Below, piece after piece: positions 43,352 to 52,772 of a stretch of DNA of 64,000 nucleotides; positions within the stretch are counted from its first letter, which is position 1, and each line of letters starts with the position of its first letter. Origin of the DNA: Panacibacter ginsenosidivorans (GTDB taxonomy: Bacteria; Bacteroidota; Bacteroidia; Chitinophagales; Chitinophagaceae); assembly GCF_007971225.1 (NCBI RefSeq), contig NZ_CP042435.1:3289501-3353500 (forward strand), read 5' to 3'. The notes below the pieces were generated by a model. The model searched no databases. It was not told the origin of the DNA and saw only the letters and a program-made list of their open reading frames with translations. A program made the position numbers and the translations under genes.

Positions 43352-44386
43352 ATGAGTGAAACAAGAACAGAAATATCCTCTTTAGGTGAATTTGGTTTAA
43401 TAGATCATCTTACCAGGAATTTTGAGATACAAAATGCATCTACCATTTTAAGTGTAGGTGATGATGCTGCCGTAATTGATCATTTTGGCAAGCAAACCGT
43501 AATAACTACAGACCTGCTAATCGAAGGTATTCACTTTGATCTAATGTATACACCGCTGAAACATCTTGGTTATAAAAGTGTAATTGTAAATCTTAGCGAT
43601 GTGTATGCCATGAATGCGATTCCTACGCATATAACCATGAGTATCGGTATCAGTAATCGTTTTAGTGTGGAAGCTTTGGATGAATTTTATGAAGGTGTAT
43701 ATGCAGCCTGCTCAAAATATAATGTTGATCTTGTTGGAGGCGATACATCTGCGTCGCAGAAAGGATTTATTATTTCTGTTACTGGCGTTGGTGAAGTTGC
43801 TCCTGATAAGTTTGTAAAAAGAAGTACCGCCAAAAAAGGTGATCTTGTTTGTGTTAGTGGTGATCTTGGTGGCGCTTTTCTTGGCCTTACTTTACTGGAA
43901 AGAGAAAAGAAAATTTATTTAGAGAACCCGCAAATACAGCCAGACCTAGAGAATGAAGATTATATAGTTGGCCGCTTACTAAAACCTGAAGCAAGAAAAG
44001 ATATTATTGAGTTTTTTGAAAAAAATGATATCGTGCCTACTGCCATGATGGATGTAAGCGATGGCATCAGCAGTGAAATTTTACATATCTGCAAACAAAG
44101 TAATCTAGGTTGCAGGTTGTATGAAGAGAAACTTCCTATTGCTGAATTAACAAGACAGGCTGCTTTTAAATTTGGCCTTGACCCAACTGTTTGTGCATTA
44201 AATGGCGGTGAAGATTATGAACTGATCTTTACTTTAAAGCAGGAAGACTATGACAAGATAACGCTCAATGAAGAAATTGCTGTAATTGGTTACATGTCAG
44301 AACTGGAAGAAGGTTGTAAACTCTTAACAAAAGGAGGCAATACTTTTGATATAACAGCACAAGGCTGGAATGCCTTCCGGGGATAA
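43352..44386 (+). CDS. thiL: Thiamine-monophosphate kinase
   Basis: 344 aa ATP-dependent kinase converting thiamine phosphate to thiamine diphosphate, the last step of the cofactor pathway. The AIRS-type fold motifs are present: GEFGLIDHLTRNF, LSVGDDAAVI, TTDLLIEGIHFDL, DLVGGDTSASQKGF, MDVSDGISSEILHI and LNGGEDYELIFTL. The length is normal. No other thi gene is in the window. It is bracketed by a diverged repeat arm on each side. Confidence 0.92.
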   Translation: MSETRTEISSLGEFGLIDHLTRNFEIQNASTILSVGDDAAVIDHFGKQTVITTDLLIEGIHFDLMYTPLKHLGYKSVIVNLSDVYAMNAIPTHITMSIGISNRFSVEALDEFYEGVYAACSKYNVDLVGGDTSASQKGFIISVTGVGEVAPDKFVKRSTAKKGDLVCVSGDLGGAFLGLTLLEREKKIYLENPQIQPDLENEDYIVGRLLKPEARKDIIEFFEKNDIVPTAMMDVSDGISSEILHICKQSNLGCRLYEEKLPIAELTRQAAFKFGLDPTVCALNGGEDYELIFTLKQEDYDKITLNEEIAVIGYMSELEEGCKLLTKGGNTFDITAQGWNAFRG

Positions 44387-44449
44387 ACGCTGATTAAAAA
44401 ACAACAATACTTATACGGTTATCGTTTTGATGCCAAACGAGATACAGAT

Positions 44450-44505
44450 GAACGGAATGCGACGCAAGGGACGATGCCATAAAAATCAATTGCCGGTAAC
44501 AAAAA
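44450..44505. repeat. Intergenic repeat arm, rightward form B, diverged
   Basis: GAACGGAATGCGACGCAAG at 44449-44467 keeps the GCGACGCAA end but has lost the ACAAG part. The flank is well kept: ACGATGCCATAAAAATCAAT then GCCGGTAACAAAAAAA. It overlaps the beginning of the S41 peptidase frame. Confidence 0.75.
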
Positions 44506-46001
44506 AAACTATTTCGCTTTTATATTTTACAGGCATATTGCTTTTATTAAGCAGTTGTGCTACATCAAAACACAGCACTTATAATCCCGCTGCAAAAATC
44601 CCTGCTGCTAAACTTCAAGAAGACTTTTCACTGCTAAAAAAAATACTGGAAGCAAACCACCCAAGTCTTTACTGGTATACGCCCAAAGACAGCGTGGATA
44701 TATATTTCAACGAAGTGATGCAAAGCATCAATGACTCACTTACTGAAATACAATTCAAAAATAAAGTAGCCTGGTTCATTTCAAAAATCAAATGTGGTCA
44801 TACATCTGTAAGGCCATCTATTGCCTACAGCGATTACGCTATTGCACATAAGCAGCCACGCTTTCCATTGCTCATTAAAACGTGGAATGATTCACTGATC
44901 TTTCTTGGCAGCTTAAATAAACAGGACACATTATTTAAACGGGGCACTGTTATAACATCCATTGAAAATTATGACAACCGGACACTGCTCGATTCTTTGT
45001 TTCGTTTTATAAGCACAGATGGGCATGGCGATAATTTTAAAAGCCAGGCCGTAAGTTTTAATTTCCCCCTTTATTACAGTTTTGCCTTTCCGCTGAAAGA
45101 TTCTTTTTTTGTTCGTTATATAGATTCTGGTATAGAAAAACAAACTTATGTTCAATTGAACAAACCCTTTATTGATATCAGCAAAAGCAAGAAAACACCA
45201 GCTGCTGTTACGCCACCTAAACCATCACGCAAACAAATAAAGCAAATAATGCTGGTGTCAAAACGCAGTATGATCTTTGACTCTGTAAATAATCTTGCAT
45301 ACATGCGGCTGGCCACCTTTAGCGGGGGTAACCTGCGCCGCTTTTTCAGACAGAGTTTTAAAGAATTGCATGAAAATAAATTAAGTAATCTGGTAATTGA
45401 TCTTCGCGAAAACAGTGGCGGTAATATTAATATGAGCACACTTCTTACACGGTATATAAAAAATAAAACGTTTCACACAGCAGATACTGCGGCTGCCATT
45501 AGCCGCAGCTTTAGTTACAGCAGATATATACAACCTTCCTTTCCTTACAGGATGGCCATGCGGTTTACTACTGCCAAAAAGAAAGACGGCAAATTTCATT
45601 TCAAACAGCTCGAGCAACACAATTGTAAGCCTGTTAAAAATATTCATTACGATGGTAATGTTTTTATTATACAGGGTGGTTATACTTTTTCAGCAGCAGC
45701 AATGTTTGTATTACAGTTAAAAGGTCAGCAGAATGTAACAGTTACCGGCGAAGAAACGGGTGGCGGCGATTATGGCACCAGCGCTGTATATCTTCCGGAT
45801 ATTGTTTTGCCAAACAGTAAGGTACGCGTGGTACTGCCTTTATACCGACTGGTGTTTAACAGTAACAAAATAAAGAACGGGCAAGGTATTGCGCCAGATA
45901 TGTATATACCGCCTTCTTCAGTTGATATCTCAAAGGGCATTGATCCTAAACTGCAACGCGTAAAAGAACTGATACAAGAGAAAAATAAAAAAGGTTTGTA
46001 A
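44457..46001 (+). CDS. S41 family peptidase-like lipoprotein
   Basis: 514 aa from the ATG at 44457. A TTG at 44490 would give a neater lipoprotein signal (MPVTKKTISLLYFTG, lipobox LLSSC) and is a serious alternative, because the ATG lies inside a repeat arm. The mature protein has an N-terminal helical region with KIKCGHTSVRPS and a C-terminal tail-specific-protease-like core: NLVIDLRENSGGNINM, GGYTFSAAAMFVL with the likely nucleophile Ser, and GEETGGGDYG. Processing of periplasmic or surface proteins is the probable role. No clear PDZ domain is seen. Confidence 0.85.
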   Translation: MRRKGRCHKNQLPVTKKTISLLYFTGILLLLSSCATSKHSTYNPAAKIPAAKLQEDFSLLKKILEANHPSLYWYTPKDSVDIYFNEVMQSINDSLTEIQFKNKVAWFISKIKCGHTSVRPSIAYSDYAIAHKQPRFPLLIKTWNDSLIFLGSLNKQDTLFKRGTVITSIENYDNRTLLDSLFRFISTDGHGDNFKSQAVSFNFPLYYSFAFPLKDSFFVRYIDSGIEKQTYVQLNKPFIDISKSKKTPAAVTPPKPSRKQIKQIMLVSKRSMIFDSVNNLAYMRLATFSGGNLRRFFRQSFKELHENKLSNLVIDLRENSGGNINMSTLLTRYIKNKTFHTADTAAAISRSFSYSRYIQPSFPYRMAMRFTTAKKKDGKFHFKQLEQHNCKPVKNIHYDGNVFIIQGGYTFSAAAMFVLQLKGQQNVTVTGEETGGGDYGTSAVYLPDIVLPNSKVRVVLPLYRLVFNSNKIKNGQGIAPDMYIPPSSVDISKGIDPKLQRVKELIQEKNKKGL

Positions 46002-46177
46002 AGTATTTAAACTTGTGCAGTCAGTATTTCCTTTTCCTTCTTCCTGTTTTCTTTATATTAAGACAAAGAAAGTATGGAACAACTTTAAGAGAATGAGTAT
46101 CTTTAGCATTACTGGCTTTTAAGATGCATTATTTGTATTTTAAGTCATCTTTTTTTTATCTTGTTCAAAATCCCTTT

Positions 46178-46543
46178 ATGCGCAAAACCCTTTTAAGCTT
46201 TATAATCTGCTTCATGCTTGGCATGCAGAGCAAAGCCCAGCAAAAAATAACTTTAGCAGAAATAAATAAACATATCGGCGATAGTGTAACCGTATGCGGT
46301 AAAATCTTCGGAGGCAAATTTTTAGATGCAGCAAAAAACCAGCCTACATTTCTAAACATGGGTGCTGCATACCCCAAGCAATTGCTGACCATTGTTATAT
46401 GGTGCAACACGCGAAAATTGTTTTCTTACAAACCCGAAGAGTATCTAAAAAATAAAACTATTTGTATTACTGGAAGGATAGATATCTTTAAAGAAAAGCC
46501 GCAGATAGTGGTGCAACAGTTAAACCAACTGCAGCTGCAATAG
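46178..46543 (+). CDS. Small exported OB-fold-like protein
   Basis: 121 aa from the ATG at 46178, which opens a signal peptide (MRKTLLSFIICFMLGMQSKA); the frame start at 46124 is not supported. The mature domain (HIGDSVTVCGKIFGGKF, then LLTIVIW and the KTICITGRIDIFKEKPQIVV end) has the strand pattern of a single OB fold similar to those called nucleic-acid-binding in small Bacteroidota proteins. Being exported, it more likely binds a ligand or protein. I do not assign a function. Confidence 0.65.
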   Translation: MRKTLLSFIICFMLGMQSKAQQKITLAEINKHIGDSVTVCGKIFGGKFLDAAKNQPTFLNMGAAYPKQLLTIVIWCNTRKLFSYKPEEYLKNKTICITGRIDIFKEKPQIVVQQLNQLQLQ

Positions 46544-46599
46544 CTGTGCATGCAGCGATAAAGTATTCCCGGAGGTCTTAAAATAGGTGGAAATTTTTT

Positions 46600-47190
46600 T
46601 TGCAGTCCCATGCTGATTTTAAAAAAAACGTATATTGTGCCGCTTTGAAAAAATTAGCTGCCATATTACTCCTCACTCTCTTCGTATTCAACACCGTTGG
46701 TTACAGGTTTCTTTTTGATATGCTGGAAAGTAGTACAGACGCGGCTTTTACAGCAAAACTGGATAATGGGAGATATAATAAGGAAGACCTCATTACCATC
46801 AAGGTCCCTATCAATATGCCTTATCAGGTAAATCGTGCAGGATTTGAAAGGGTAGATGGGGAGATTAACGTAAATGGCCAAGTATATCGTTATGTAATGC
46901 GTGAAGTACAGAGTGACACCATGACCCTGCTTTGTATCCCACACTACGAAAAGACGGCACTACAAAACAAAGCCAGCGAATTTGCAGGTAAAGTAAATGA
47001 TCTGCCATCAAACGATAATAATAAAAAAGCAGAAGTATTTAAACAACTTACTGTTGATTTTGATATCAACGAAAATGCCGCTTCTTTAAGCAGCATAAAT
47101 GTACAAGCAGTTACTAACCTATACAGAAACACTATCTTGTCCCAACAATTTCTTCCTGTAAACGGGCAGCCACCTGAAGTGATGGCATAA
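46600..47190 (+). CDS. Hypothetical exported or membrane-anchored protein
   Basis: 196 aa from a TTG at 46600 preceded by AGGTGG; another TTG at 46645 would give MKKLAAILLLTLFVFNTVG, a better signal or anchor. No in-frame ATG precedes the hydrophobic segment. The mature part (EDLITIKVPINMPYQVNRAG, VDGEINVNGQVYRYVMREV, LLCIPHYEKTALQNKASEFA) looks like a small soluble beta-rich domain of a family common in Chitinophagaceae without known function. It follows the OB-fold gene by 56 bp and may be co-transcribed. Confidence 0.65.
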   Translation: MQSHADFKKNVYCAALKKLAAILLLTLFVFNTVGYRFLFDMLESSTDAAFTAKLDNGRYNKEDLITIKVPINMPYQVNRAGFERVDGEINVNGQVYRYVMREVQSDTMTLLCIPHYEKTALQNKASEFAGKVNDLPSNDNNKKAEVFKQLTVDFDINENAASLSSINVQAVTNLYRNTILSQQFLPVNGQPPEVMA

Positions 47191-47218
47191 TATTTATCCG
47201 GTCCGCTTTTAAAAACAG

Positions 47219-47235
47219 TTGTTAACTATTAACAA
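47219..47235. other. Short inverted repeat TTGTTAA-CTA-TTAACAA
   Basis: A perfect 7-bp inverted repeat with a 3-nt spacer in the gap between 47190 and 47335. It could be an operator or a weak hairpin; only one copy is seen and no regulator is adjacent. Confidence 0.3.
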
Positions 47236-47334
47236 TAATGCCGGTAATATTATACCTGTAACTATAACAACTTACATGGATTATAATAGTAATTGACCAA
47301 CAACAGCAACTGTATCATTTTCTACCAATAAGCA

Positions 47335-48657
47335 ATGAAAATATTTTTCGCAGCCATTGCAGCAGCATTTGTTTTAGTATCCTGTTCGGATAATACTGCA
47401 TACATTAAGGAAATACATGACCCGATTTTGTACAATAAAACGGTAAAAAAGCTGAATGATATTGTACTGGAAAATAATTTTCCTCCGATGGTCGGTGCAC
47501 GTAATTATGCGTATGCAAATATTGCCGCGTATGAAGTAATAGTAGCCGGAGACAGCAATTATATTTCGCTTAGCGGGCAGATCAGGAGTTTGCCGCCCAT
47601 GCCTAAGCCATCAAAGGACGACAAAGTAGATTTTCAGTTTGCTGCGCTTATTGCATTTTGTAAAGTAGGCAATGCCGTTACTTTTCCTGAAGGCAGTATG
47701 GATACTTATGTGGATGAGCTGAAACAAAAAGCAAAGGATGCCGGTATGCCCTCATCAACTTTTGAAGGCAGTATTGCTTATGGTAATAAAGTTGCAGACA
47801 GCATCTTAAGCTGGAGCAAAAAAGATAACTATGCGCAAACAAGGTCTGCTACAAAATATACTGTTACAACAGAAGAAGGCCGTTGGATACCTACACCGCC
47901 TATGTATGCGCAGGCTGTTGAACCTCATTGGATGGAGGTAAGAACACTGGTGCTCGATTCTGCTTCACAGTTCATGCCGGTTCGCCCCCCTGTATATAAT
48001 ATTAAGGACAAGAACTGCGCTTTCATGAAAGAATTAATGAAAGTAAAAGGAATTGTAGATAGTCTGAATGATGAACAAAAATTTACAGCTGATTTCTGGG
48101 ACGATAATCCTTTTAAACTTAATGTAAGCGGTCACGTAATGTACGCTACCAAAAAGTTCTCACCTCCCGGCCACTGGATGAATATTGTAGGCATCATTGC
48201 CGATAAAAAGAAAGCAGATTTCGATGAAACCGTTTATGCATATGCAAAGGCATCAATCGCGTTATTCGATGGTTTCATCAGTTGTTGGGATGAAAAATAC
48301 CGCAGCAACTATGTAAGGCCCGAAACAGTGATCAATAAATATTTTGATCCTGAGTGGAGGCCCTATATTCAAACACCGCCTTTTCCCGAGTATACAAGCG
48401 GGCATGCAGTAATATCTGCAGCAGCGGCGGAAGTAATGACAGATATCTTTGGCGATAATATTTCCTATACAGATACTTCAGAAACAGAGTTTGGTATTGC
48501 ACCACGCTCCTTTACTTCCGTTCGAAAAGCTGCAGAGGAAGCCGCTATATCAAGGGTATACGGCGGCATCCATTACAAAAATTCCTGCGATGTTGGTAAC
48601 GCAGAGGGCAAGCTCGTTGGCCAGTTGGTGATACAGCGTTTGCACATGAAGAAGTAA
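47335..48657 (+). CDS. Vanadium-dependent haloperoxidase/PAP2-type lipoprotein 1
   Basis: 440 aa lipoprotein (lipobox FVLVSC). All three parts of the vanadate/phosphate pocket are visible and correctly spaced: K-x6-RP at 321-329 (KYRSNYVRP), SGH at 355-357 (YTSGHAV), and R-x5-H at 407-413 (RVYGGIH). These residues are shared by vanadium haloperoxidases and type-2 phosphatidic acid phosphatases, so either halide oxidation or phosphate-ester hydrolysis is possible. Length and soluble build favour the haloperoxidase branch. It shares the locus with a second such lipoprotein (51168) and two outer-membrane proteins. Confidence 0.85.
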   Translation: MKIFFAAIAAAFVLVSCSDNTAYIKEIHDPILYNKTVKKLNDIVLENNFPPMVGARNYAYANIAAYEVIVAGDSNYISLSGQIRSLPPMPKPSKDDKVDFQFAALIAFCKVGNAVTFPEGSMDTYVDELKQKAKDAGMPSSTFEGSIAYGNKVADSILSWSKKDNYAQTRSATKYTVTTEEGRWIPTPPMYAQAVEPHWMEVRTLVLDSASQFMPVRPPVYNIKDKNCAFMKELMKVKGIVDSLNDEQKFTADFWDDNPFKLNVSGHVMYATKKFSPPGHWMNIVGIIADKKKADFDETVYAYAKASIALFDGFISCWDEKYRSNYVRPETVINKYFDPEWRPYIQTPPFPEYTSGHAVISAAAAEVMTDIFGDNISYTDTSETEFGIAPRSFTSVRKAAEEAAISRVYGGIHYKNSCDVGNAEGKLVGQLVIQRLHMKK

Positions 48658-48689
48658 TTTTTTATGTAGCCGGCTTTTGTATTACATGT

Positions 48690-48720
48690 CATCAACTGTT
48701 GCGTCGCACACTTGTACTGT
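48690..48720. repeat. Intergenic repeat arm, leftward form B
   Basis: GTTGCGTCGCACACTTGTAC at 48698-48717, with the flank TATGTAGCCGGC and CATGTCATCAACT to the left. It faces the arm at 50045 across one gene. Confidence 0.9.
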
Positions 48721-48862
48721 TGTGCATCATGCAGCAGGGCATTGTACGGGAAATTGATAGTGTAACATTTTCAAAATTTATTTTTTTGAGCAGCCTCCTG
48801 TATGGAGTTATCAGAGCACTATTAACGAACTAAAATTATCAGCAACAACCAAACTTTCTGTT

Positions 48863-49963
48863 ATGAAAAATATATTGTGCGTTACTTCTATCATTATTTT
48901 TTCTTTAATTATTTCTTTTAATGCTAATGCGCAGGGCTGTGTGGCTATTCGTGGTAATGGCGCCACATGCTTATTAGCACACCCCGATTCTACCGCACCA
49001 AAATGGACTTTTGGAACCAATTATCGTTATTTCAGATCTTATAAACATTATAAAGGAAAAGACGAACAATTCGAACGTGTGGAGCAAGGCTCAAATGTAA
49101 TCAATTACCAAACAGCGGTAGACCTTACACTGACGAGAAATCTAACTAACAGGTGGTCTGTTATGATAGATATGCCAATGCTTGCAAATACACGTTCCTC
49201 TCTTTATGAGCATGGGCTCGTAAACGGTGTATATATAAAACAGGAAAGACATTCAACACATTCTTATGGTGTAGGAGATATACGCTTTGCAGTGTACAGG
49301 TGGATGCTTGATCCTGCAAAAAGTAAAAAGTTCAACTTTCAGTTAGGCCTTGGTATTAAACTTCCAACAGGCCAGGATGACTACCAGGATTACTGGTACA
49401 ACGTTGGCCCGGATACAACAAAAGAATTGCGTACTGTAGACCAGTCAATACAATTAGGTGATGGTGGAACAGGCATTACGCTTGAGCTGAACACTTTTTA
49501 CAACATAACCCACCATTTTAACTTCTATGGTAACTTCTATTATCTCTCTAATCCAAGAGAACAGAATGGGGTAAGAACTTACAGAGAAACATTGGCTCCT
49601 TCTTTATATAATGAAAACATTATGAGTGTGCCGGACCAATATATGGCAAGGTTTGGGTTTAACTATGCTGTAAATCATTTGCAGGTTAGTGCAGGTGTGC
49701 GTTGGGAAGGAATTCCTGTTTATGATCTTATTGGTGGCAGCGGCGATTTCAGAAGACCAGGTTACATCATGTCTGCAGAGCCTACGGTTAGTTATAGCTT
49801 TAAAAAAGTAAATGTATATGCAGCTGTGCCAATAGCTTTAGTGCGTAACAGAACACAGAGTGTAACAGATAAACAATATTCAGAAAAATATCACACATTC
49901 AAACAAGGTGATGCAGCCTTTGCTGATTACACTATCAATATGGGTGTGGCAATTAAATTTTGA
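48863..49963 (+). CDS. Outer-membrane beta-barrel protein with CVAIR motif
   Basis: 366 aa. A signal peptide (MKNILCVTSIIIFSLIISFN) is cleaved near NANAQ, followed at once by GCVAIRGNGATC, a two-Cys motif seen in a Bacteroidota outer-membrane family. The rest alternates aromatic and polar residues in strands (FGTNYRYFRSYKHYKG, FNFQLGLGIKLPTGQDDYQD) and ends in IKF, as expected for a beta-barrel. It resembles putative transporters of the meta-pathway/phenol-degradation group, but the cargo is unknown. It lies between the two haloperoxidase-like lipoproteins. Confidence 0.72.
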   Translation: MKNILCVTSIIIFSLIISFNANAQGCVAIRGNGATCLLAHPDSTAPKWTFGTNYRYFRSYKHYKGKDEQFERVEQGSNVINYQTAVDLTLTRNLTNRWSVMIDMPMLANTRSSLYEHGLVNGVYIKQERHSTHSYGVGDIRFAVYRWMLDPAKSKKFNFQLGLGIKLPTGQDDYQDYWYNVGPDTTKELRTVDQSIQLGDGGTGITLELNTFYNITHHFNFYGNFYYLSNPREQNGVRTYRETLAPSLYNENIMSVPDQYMARFGFNYAVNHLQVSAGVRWEGIPVYDLIGGSGDFRRPGYIMSAEPTVSYSFKKVNVYAAVPIALVRNRTQSVTDKQYSEKYHTFKQGDAAFADYTINMGVAIKF

Positions 49964-49973
49964 TATTCATTCA

Positions 49974-50011
49974 AATCTGTATTAGGATTTAAAAAAATCC
50001 TAATACAGATT
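49974..50011. terminator. Hairpin after the CVAIR barrel gene
   Basis: A perfect 17-bp stem, AATCTGTATTAGGATTT with AAATCCTAATACAGATT and loop AAAA, starting 11 nt after the stop at 49963. No T-run follows on the plus strand, so termination may be weak or the hairpin may stabilise the mRNA end. Confidence 0.65.
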
Positions 50012-50040
50012 GATAGTTCGCACTGCTGCATAAGATTACC

Positions 50041-50070
50041 GGAAGTACAAGAGTGCGACGCAAGTAAAGA
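50041..50070. repeat. Intergenic repeat arm, rightward form B
   Basis: GTACAAGAGTGCGACGCAAG at 50045-50064, one base from the form B core. The outer flank is poorly kept because the next gene begins at 50133. Confidence 0.88.
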
Positions 50071-50132
50071 CGAAGAAAGAACGAAAAGAGGGGATCCAAA
50101 AGAAAGTAAACATACCACAACCATAACTATCA

Positions 50133-51122
50133 ATGAAACAAAAAAACCGCATTATGAGAATTAGTGAACGTACAAAACAATATATGATTGCAGCAGTATT
50201 GGTAATTGCACTGCAAACACAAACTGCAAATGCACAAACAGATGCTGATGCCATTATGATGGCGAAAAATAATTTCTGTGTCGGTCCTATGTATGGCTAC
50301 GGCAGTTGGGAAAATTATTGGGAAGGAACGTATAAAAGAAGCGCCCTGAACCTTGGTACTGTTTCATCCCAAATGGTTTCTGTAATGGGTGATTACGGTA
50401 TCACGAGTAAACTTAATTTCCTCTTTGGCGCTCCATATGTGAAAACAAAAGCTTCTGCAGGAACAATGGCCGGAACAGATGGGATACAGGATCTTTCTTT
50501 ATGGCTGAAATGGATGCCTCTTGAAAAAACGATCGGTAAAAAAACTACTTATGCCGTTTATGGCGTAGGGGGTTTTAGTACGCCGTTATCAAACTATGAA
50601 GGTGATTATTTGCCGCTTGCTTTAGGCCTGCACAGCACAACTTTTAGCGGAAGAGTGATTGCAGATATTCAGCATGGAGATTTCTTTGCTACCGCATCGG
50701 GTACTTACACCCTTAGAAATAATATTACTATAAACAGGGATGCTTACTATACCACATCCATGCATTATACAAATGAAGTAGATATGCCTGATATGGTTGC
50801 TGCACAATTCAGAGCGGGGTATAGAACAAATCGTTGGATCGCAGAAGCATTATTTGATTACAATAATACTATTGGCGGCTTTGATATAAGAAAGAATGAT
50901 ATGCCTTTTCCCAGTAACAATATGGACTGGACATCATTAGGTGTGAACATAAAATACAATTTCAAAAAAGTTCCGGGGTTATCCCTGGTTGGTGGTAGCA
51001 ATTATGTATTGCATGGAAGGAATGTGGGGCAAAGCACCATGTTCAATGGAGGTGTGTTCTATATATTCAAAATGTCCAAATCTGCTGCTACATCTCATTC
51101 ATGCAAATTATGCTCAAAATAA
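50133..51122 (+). CDS. Outer-membrane beta-barrel protein with CxxC tail
   Basis: 329 aa. A signal peptide spans about residues 18-36 (MIAAVLVIALQTQTANAQ); an ATG at 50154 is an alternative start. The body has repeated beta-strand patterns (LNFLFGAPYVKTKASAG, GLHSTTFSGRVIADIQHGDF, WTSLGVNIKYNFKKVPGL), which predicts an outer-membrane barrel. It ends unusually in HSCKLCSK after the last predicted strand, a CxxC tail that may bind metal or heme or form a disulfide. It is followed 45 bp later by the second haloperoxidase-like gene, so the two are probably co-transcribed. Confidence 0.7.
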   Translation: MKQKNRIMRISERTKQYMIAAVLVIALQTQTANAQTDADAIMMAKNNFCVGPMYGYGSWENYWEGTYKRSALNLGTVSSQMVSVMGDYGITSKLNFLFGAPYVKTKASAGTMAGTDGIQDLSLWLKWMPLEKTIGKKTTYAVYGVGGFSTPLSNYEGDYLPLALGLHSTTFSGRVIADIQHGDFFATASGTYTLRNNITINRDAYYTTSMHYTNEVDMPDMVAAQFRAGYRTNRWIAEALFDYNNTIGGFDIRKNDMPFPSNNMDWTSLGVNIKYNFKKVPGLSLVGGSNYVLHGRNVGQSTMFNGGVFYIFKMSKSAATSHSCKLCSK

Positions 51123-51167
51123 AATTGAAAAATTATTACCTCCTCTGATAATTCAAAATAATAAGAA

Positions 51168-52727
51168 ATGAAAAAAATATTTTTTGCTATTGCATTAACA
51201 ACAACCGTAGGACTTGTATATCTCGGTTGTTCAAAAGACATTCATGGAAGAACTGACGACCTGCCTGCATTGAATCCTTCAAACATTGACTTAGATGCAG
51301 GTTCATGGAAACTTGTATTATTATCACGCCCCGATTCTTTTGTGGTGGCAGCACCGGCTGCAACAAATCTTCCTGGTTATATCGGGGAACTAAATGAAGT
51401 AAAAGGGTTACAGGCAAACCTTTCTGATGATGAGAGAGATAAAATAAAATACTGGGGTGCAGGTGCAACTTTAAGATGGAATGAGATCATGCGTGAACTT
51501 GTTGCAAAATATAATCTTCCACCTTATCAAAATGAAGACGGCAGTTATCCGGCACCAAATGGTGCCAACCCTTTTGCATATCCACAATTCCCGTTTTCAA
51601 ATCCACCTTATGCAGCACGTGCTTGCGGTTATGTAAGCGCAGCACAATATGACGCGCTTGTTGCTTGCTGGTACTATAAAAAACTATATAACAGGCCTGC
51701 GCCTTACAAAGTTGATTCAACTATTGGAGCTAATGCAATCGCGGTAAAAACAGATCTGCCCTCTTATCCTTCTGAGCAGGCAGTGCTGGCAGGTGTTACA
51801 GCAGAAATGATGAAGATGCTTTTCCCAACAGAGATTGCTTATATAAATTCAAAAGTTGATGAATTGCAAACAGCAACAATGGCTTCAGGCGCATGTGTGC
51901 GTAGCGATTGGGTTGCAGGCGAAACACTTGGAAGGCAAATAGCATCTGTATTTGCTGCGCGTGGCCGTACAGACAATACTTCAAAAGCTGGGGGGACACA
52001 AGCCCAGTGGGACAGTCTTGCAACAGCTACTGCAGCTAAAGGAGAAATTCCATGGCATAGTCTGGAAACACCTGCACGTCCGCCAATGTTACCTTTCTTT
52101 GGAAACGTAAAACCATTCCTGTTTGATTCATTGACTGTAAAAAATGTATTGCGCCCGGGCCCACCACCATCTACAGGAAGCGATGAAATGAAAAAGCAAA
52201 CAGAGGAAGTGTATAGCTATACTTCAAACGCCACAGCAGAGAATCTTAAGATAGTACAGTTCTGGGCAGATGGCGCAGGAACATTTACACCGGCGGGTCA
52301 TTGGGATGCTATTGCAGCGGAAGATTTTGTAAAACAAAATTTCAGTGAAGTAAGATGGGCACGCAATTTTGCCTTGCTCAATATGGCAGAAATGGATGCT
52401 GCGATAGTTTGCTGGGATGCTAAATATGCTTATTTCAATCCTCGTCCAAGCCAATTGAATCCTGCTATAAAAACATTAACAGGCGTTCCTAATTTTCCAT
52501 CATATATATCAGGTCATTCAACATTTAGCGGTGCTGCTGCCGTAATACTTGGTCACATAATTCCGGAAAGAGCAGATGCCTATATGGCGATGGCCGAGGA
52601 GGCAGCTAAATCAAGATTGCTTGGCGGCATTCATTATAATGCAAGTGATTGTAAAGTAGGTATGGATGTAGGAAAGAACGTGGGTAATTATGCTGTACAG
52701 CGTGCATTAACAGATGGAGCAGAATAA
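51168..52727 (+). CDS. Vanadium-dependent haloperoxidase/PAP2-type lipoprotein 2
   Basis: 519 aa lipoprotein (lipobox VYLGC). The pocket motifs are complete and evenly spaced as in the first copy: K-x6-RP at 419-427 (KYAYFNPRP), SGH at 448-450 (YISGHSTFSG), and R-x5-H at 483-489 (RLLGGIH). The N-terminal 350 residues form a long helical region without a clear assignment. It is about 80 residues longer than the 47335 protein. The 45-bp gap to the upstream barrel gene suggests joint expression. Whether it acts on halides or phosphate esters cannot be read from sequence. Confidence 0.85.
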   Translation: MKKIFFAIALTTTVGLVYLGCSKDIHGRTDDLPALNPSNIDLDAGSWKLVLLSRPDSFVVAAPAATNLPGYIGELNEVKGLQANLSDDERDKIKYWGAGATLRWNEIMRELVAKYNLPPYQNEDGSYPAPNGANPFAYPQFPFSNPPYAARACGYVSAAQYDALVACWYYKKLYNRPAPYKVDSTIGANAIAVKTDLPSYPSEQAVLAGVTAEMMKMLFPTEIAYINSKVDELQTATMASGACVRSDWVAGETLGRQIASVFAARGRTDNTSKAGGTQAQWDSLATATAAKGEIPWHSLETPARPPMLPFFGNVKPFLFDSLTVKNVLRPGPPPSTGSDEMKKQTEEVYSYTSNATAENLKIVQFWADGAGTFTPAGHWDAIAAEDFVKQNFSEVRWARNFALLNMAEMDAAIVCWDAKYAYFNPRPSQLNPAIKTLTGVPNFPSYISGHSTFSGAAAVILGHIIPERADAYMAMAEEAAKSRLLGGIHYNASDCKVGMDVGKNVGNYAVQRALTDGAE

Positions 52728-52772
52728 AAATGAAATTAAATTTTTTGTCTAATAATAAGCGATTATAGGATA

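Noticed and set aside
47219-47235. TTGTTAA-CTA-TTAACAA as another TetR operator of the efflux system
   Set aside because: The half-sites are arranged the opposite way round (GTTAA then TTAAC) and the surrounding 17-nt context does not match.
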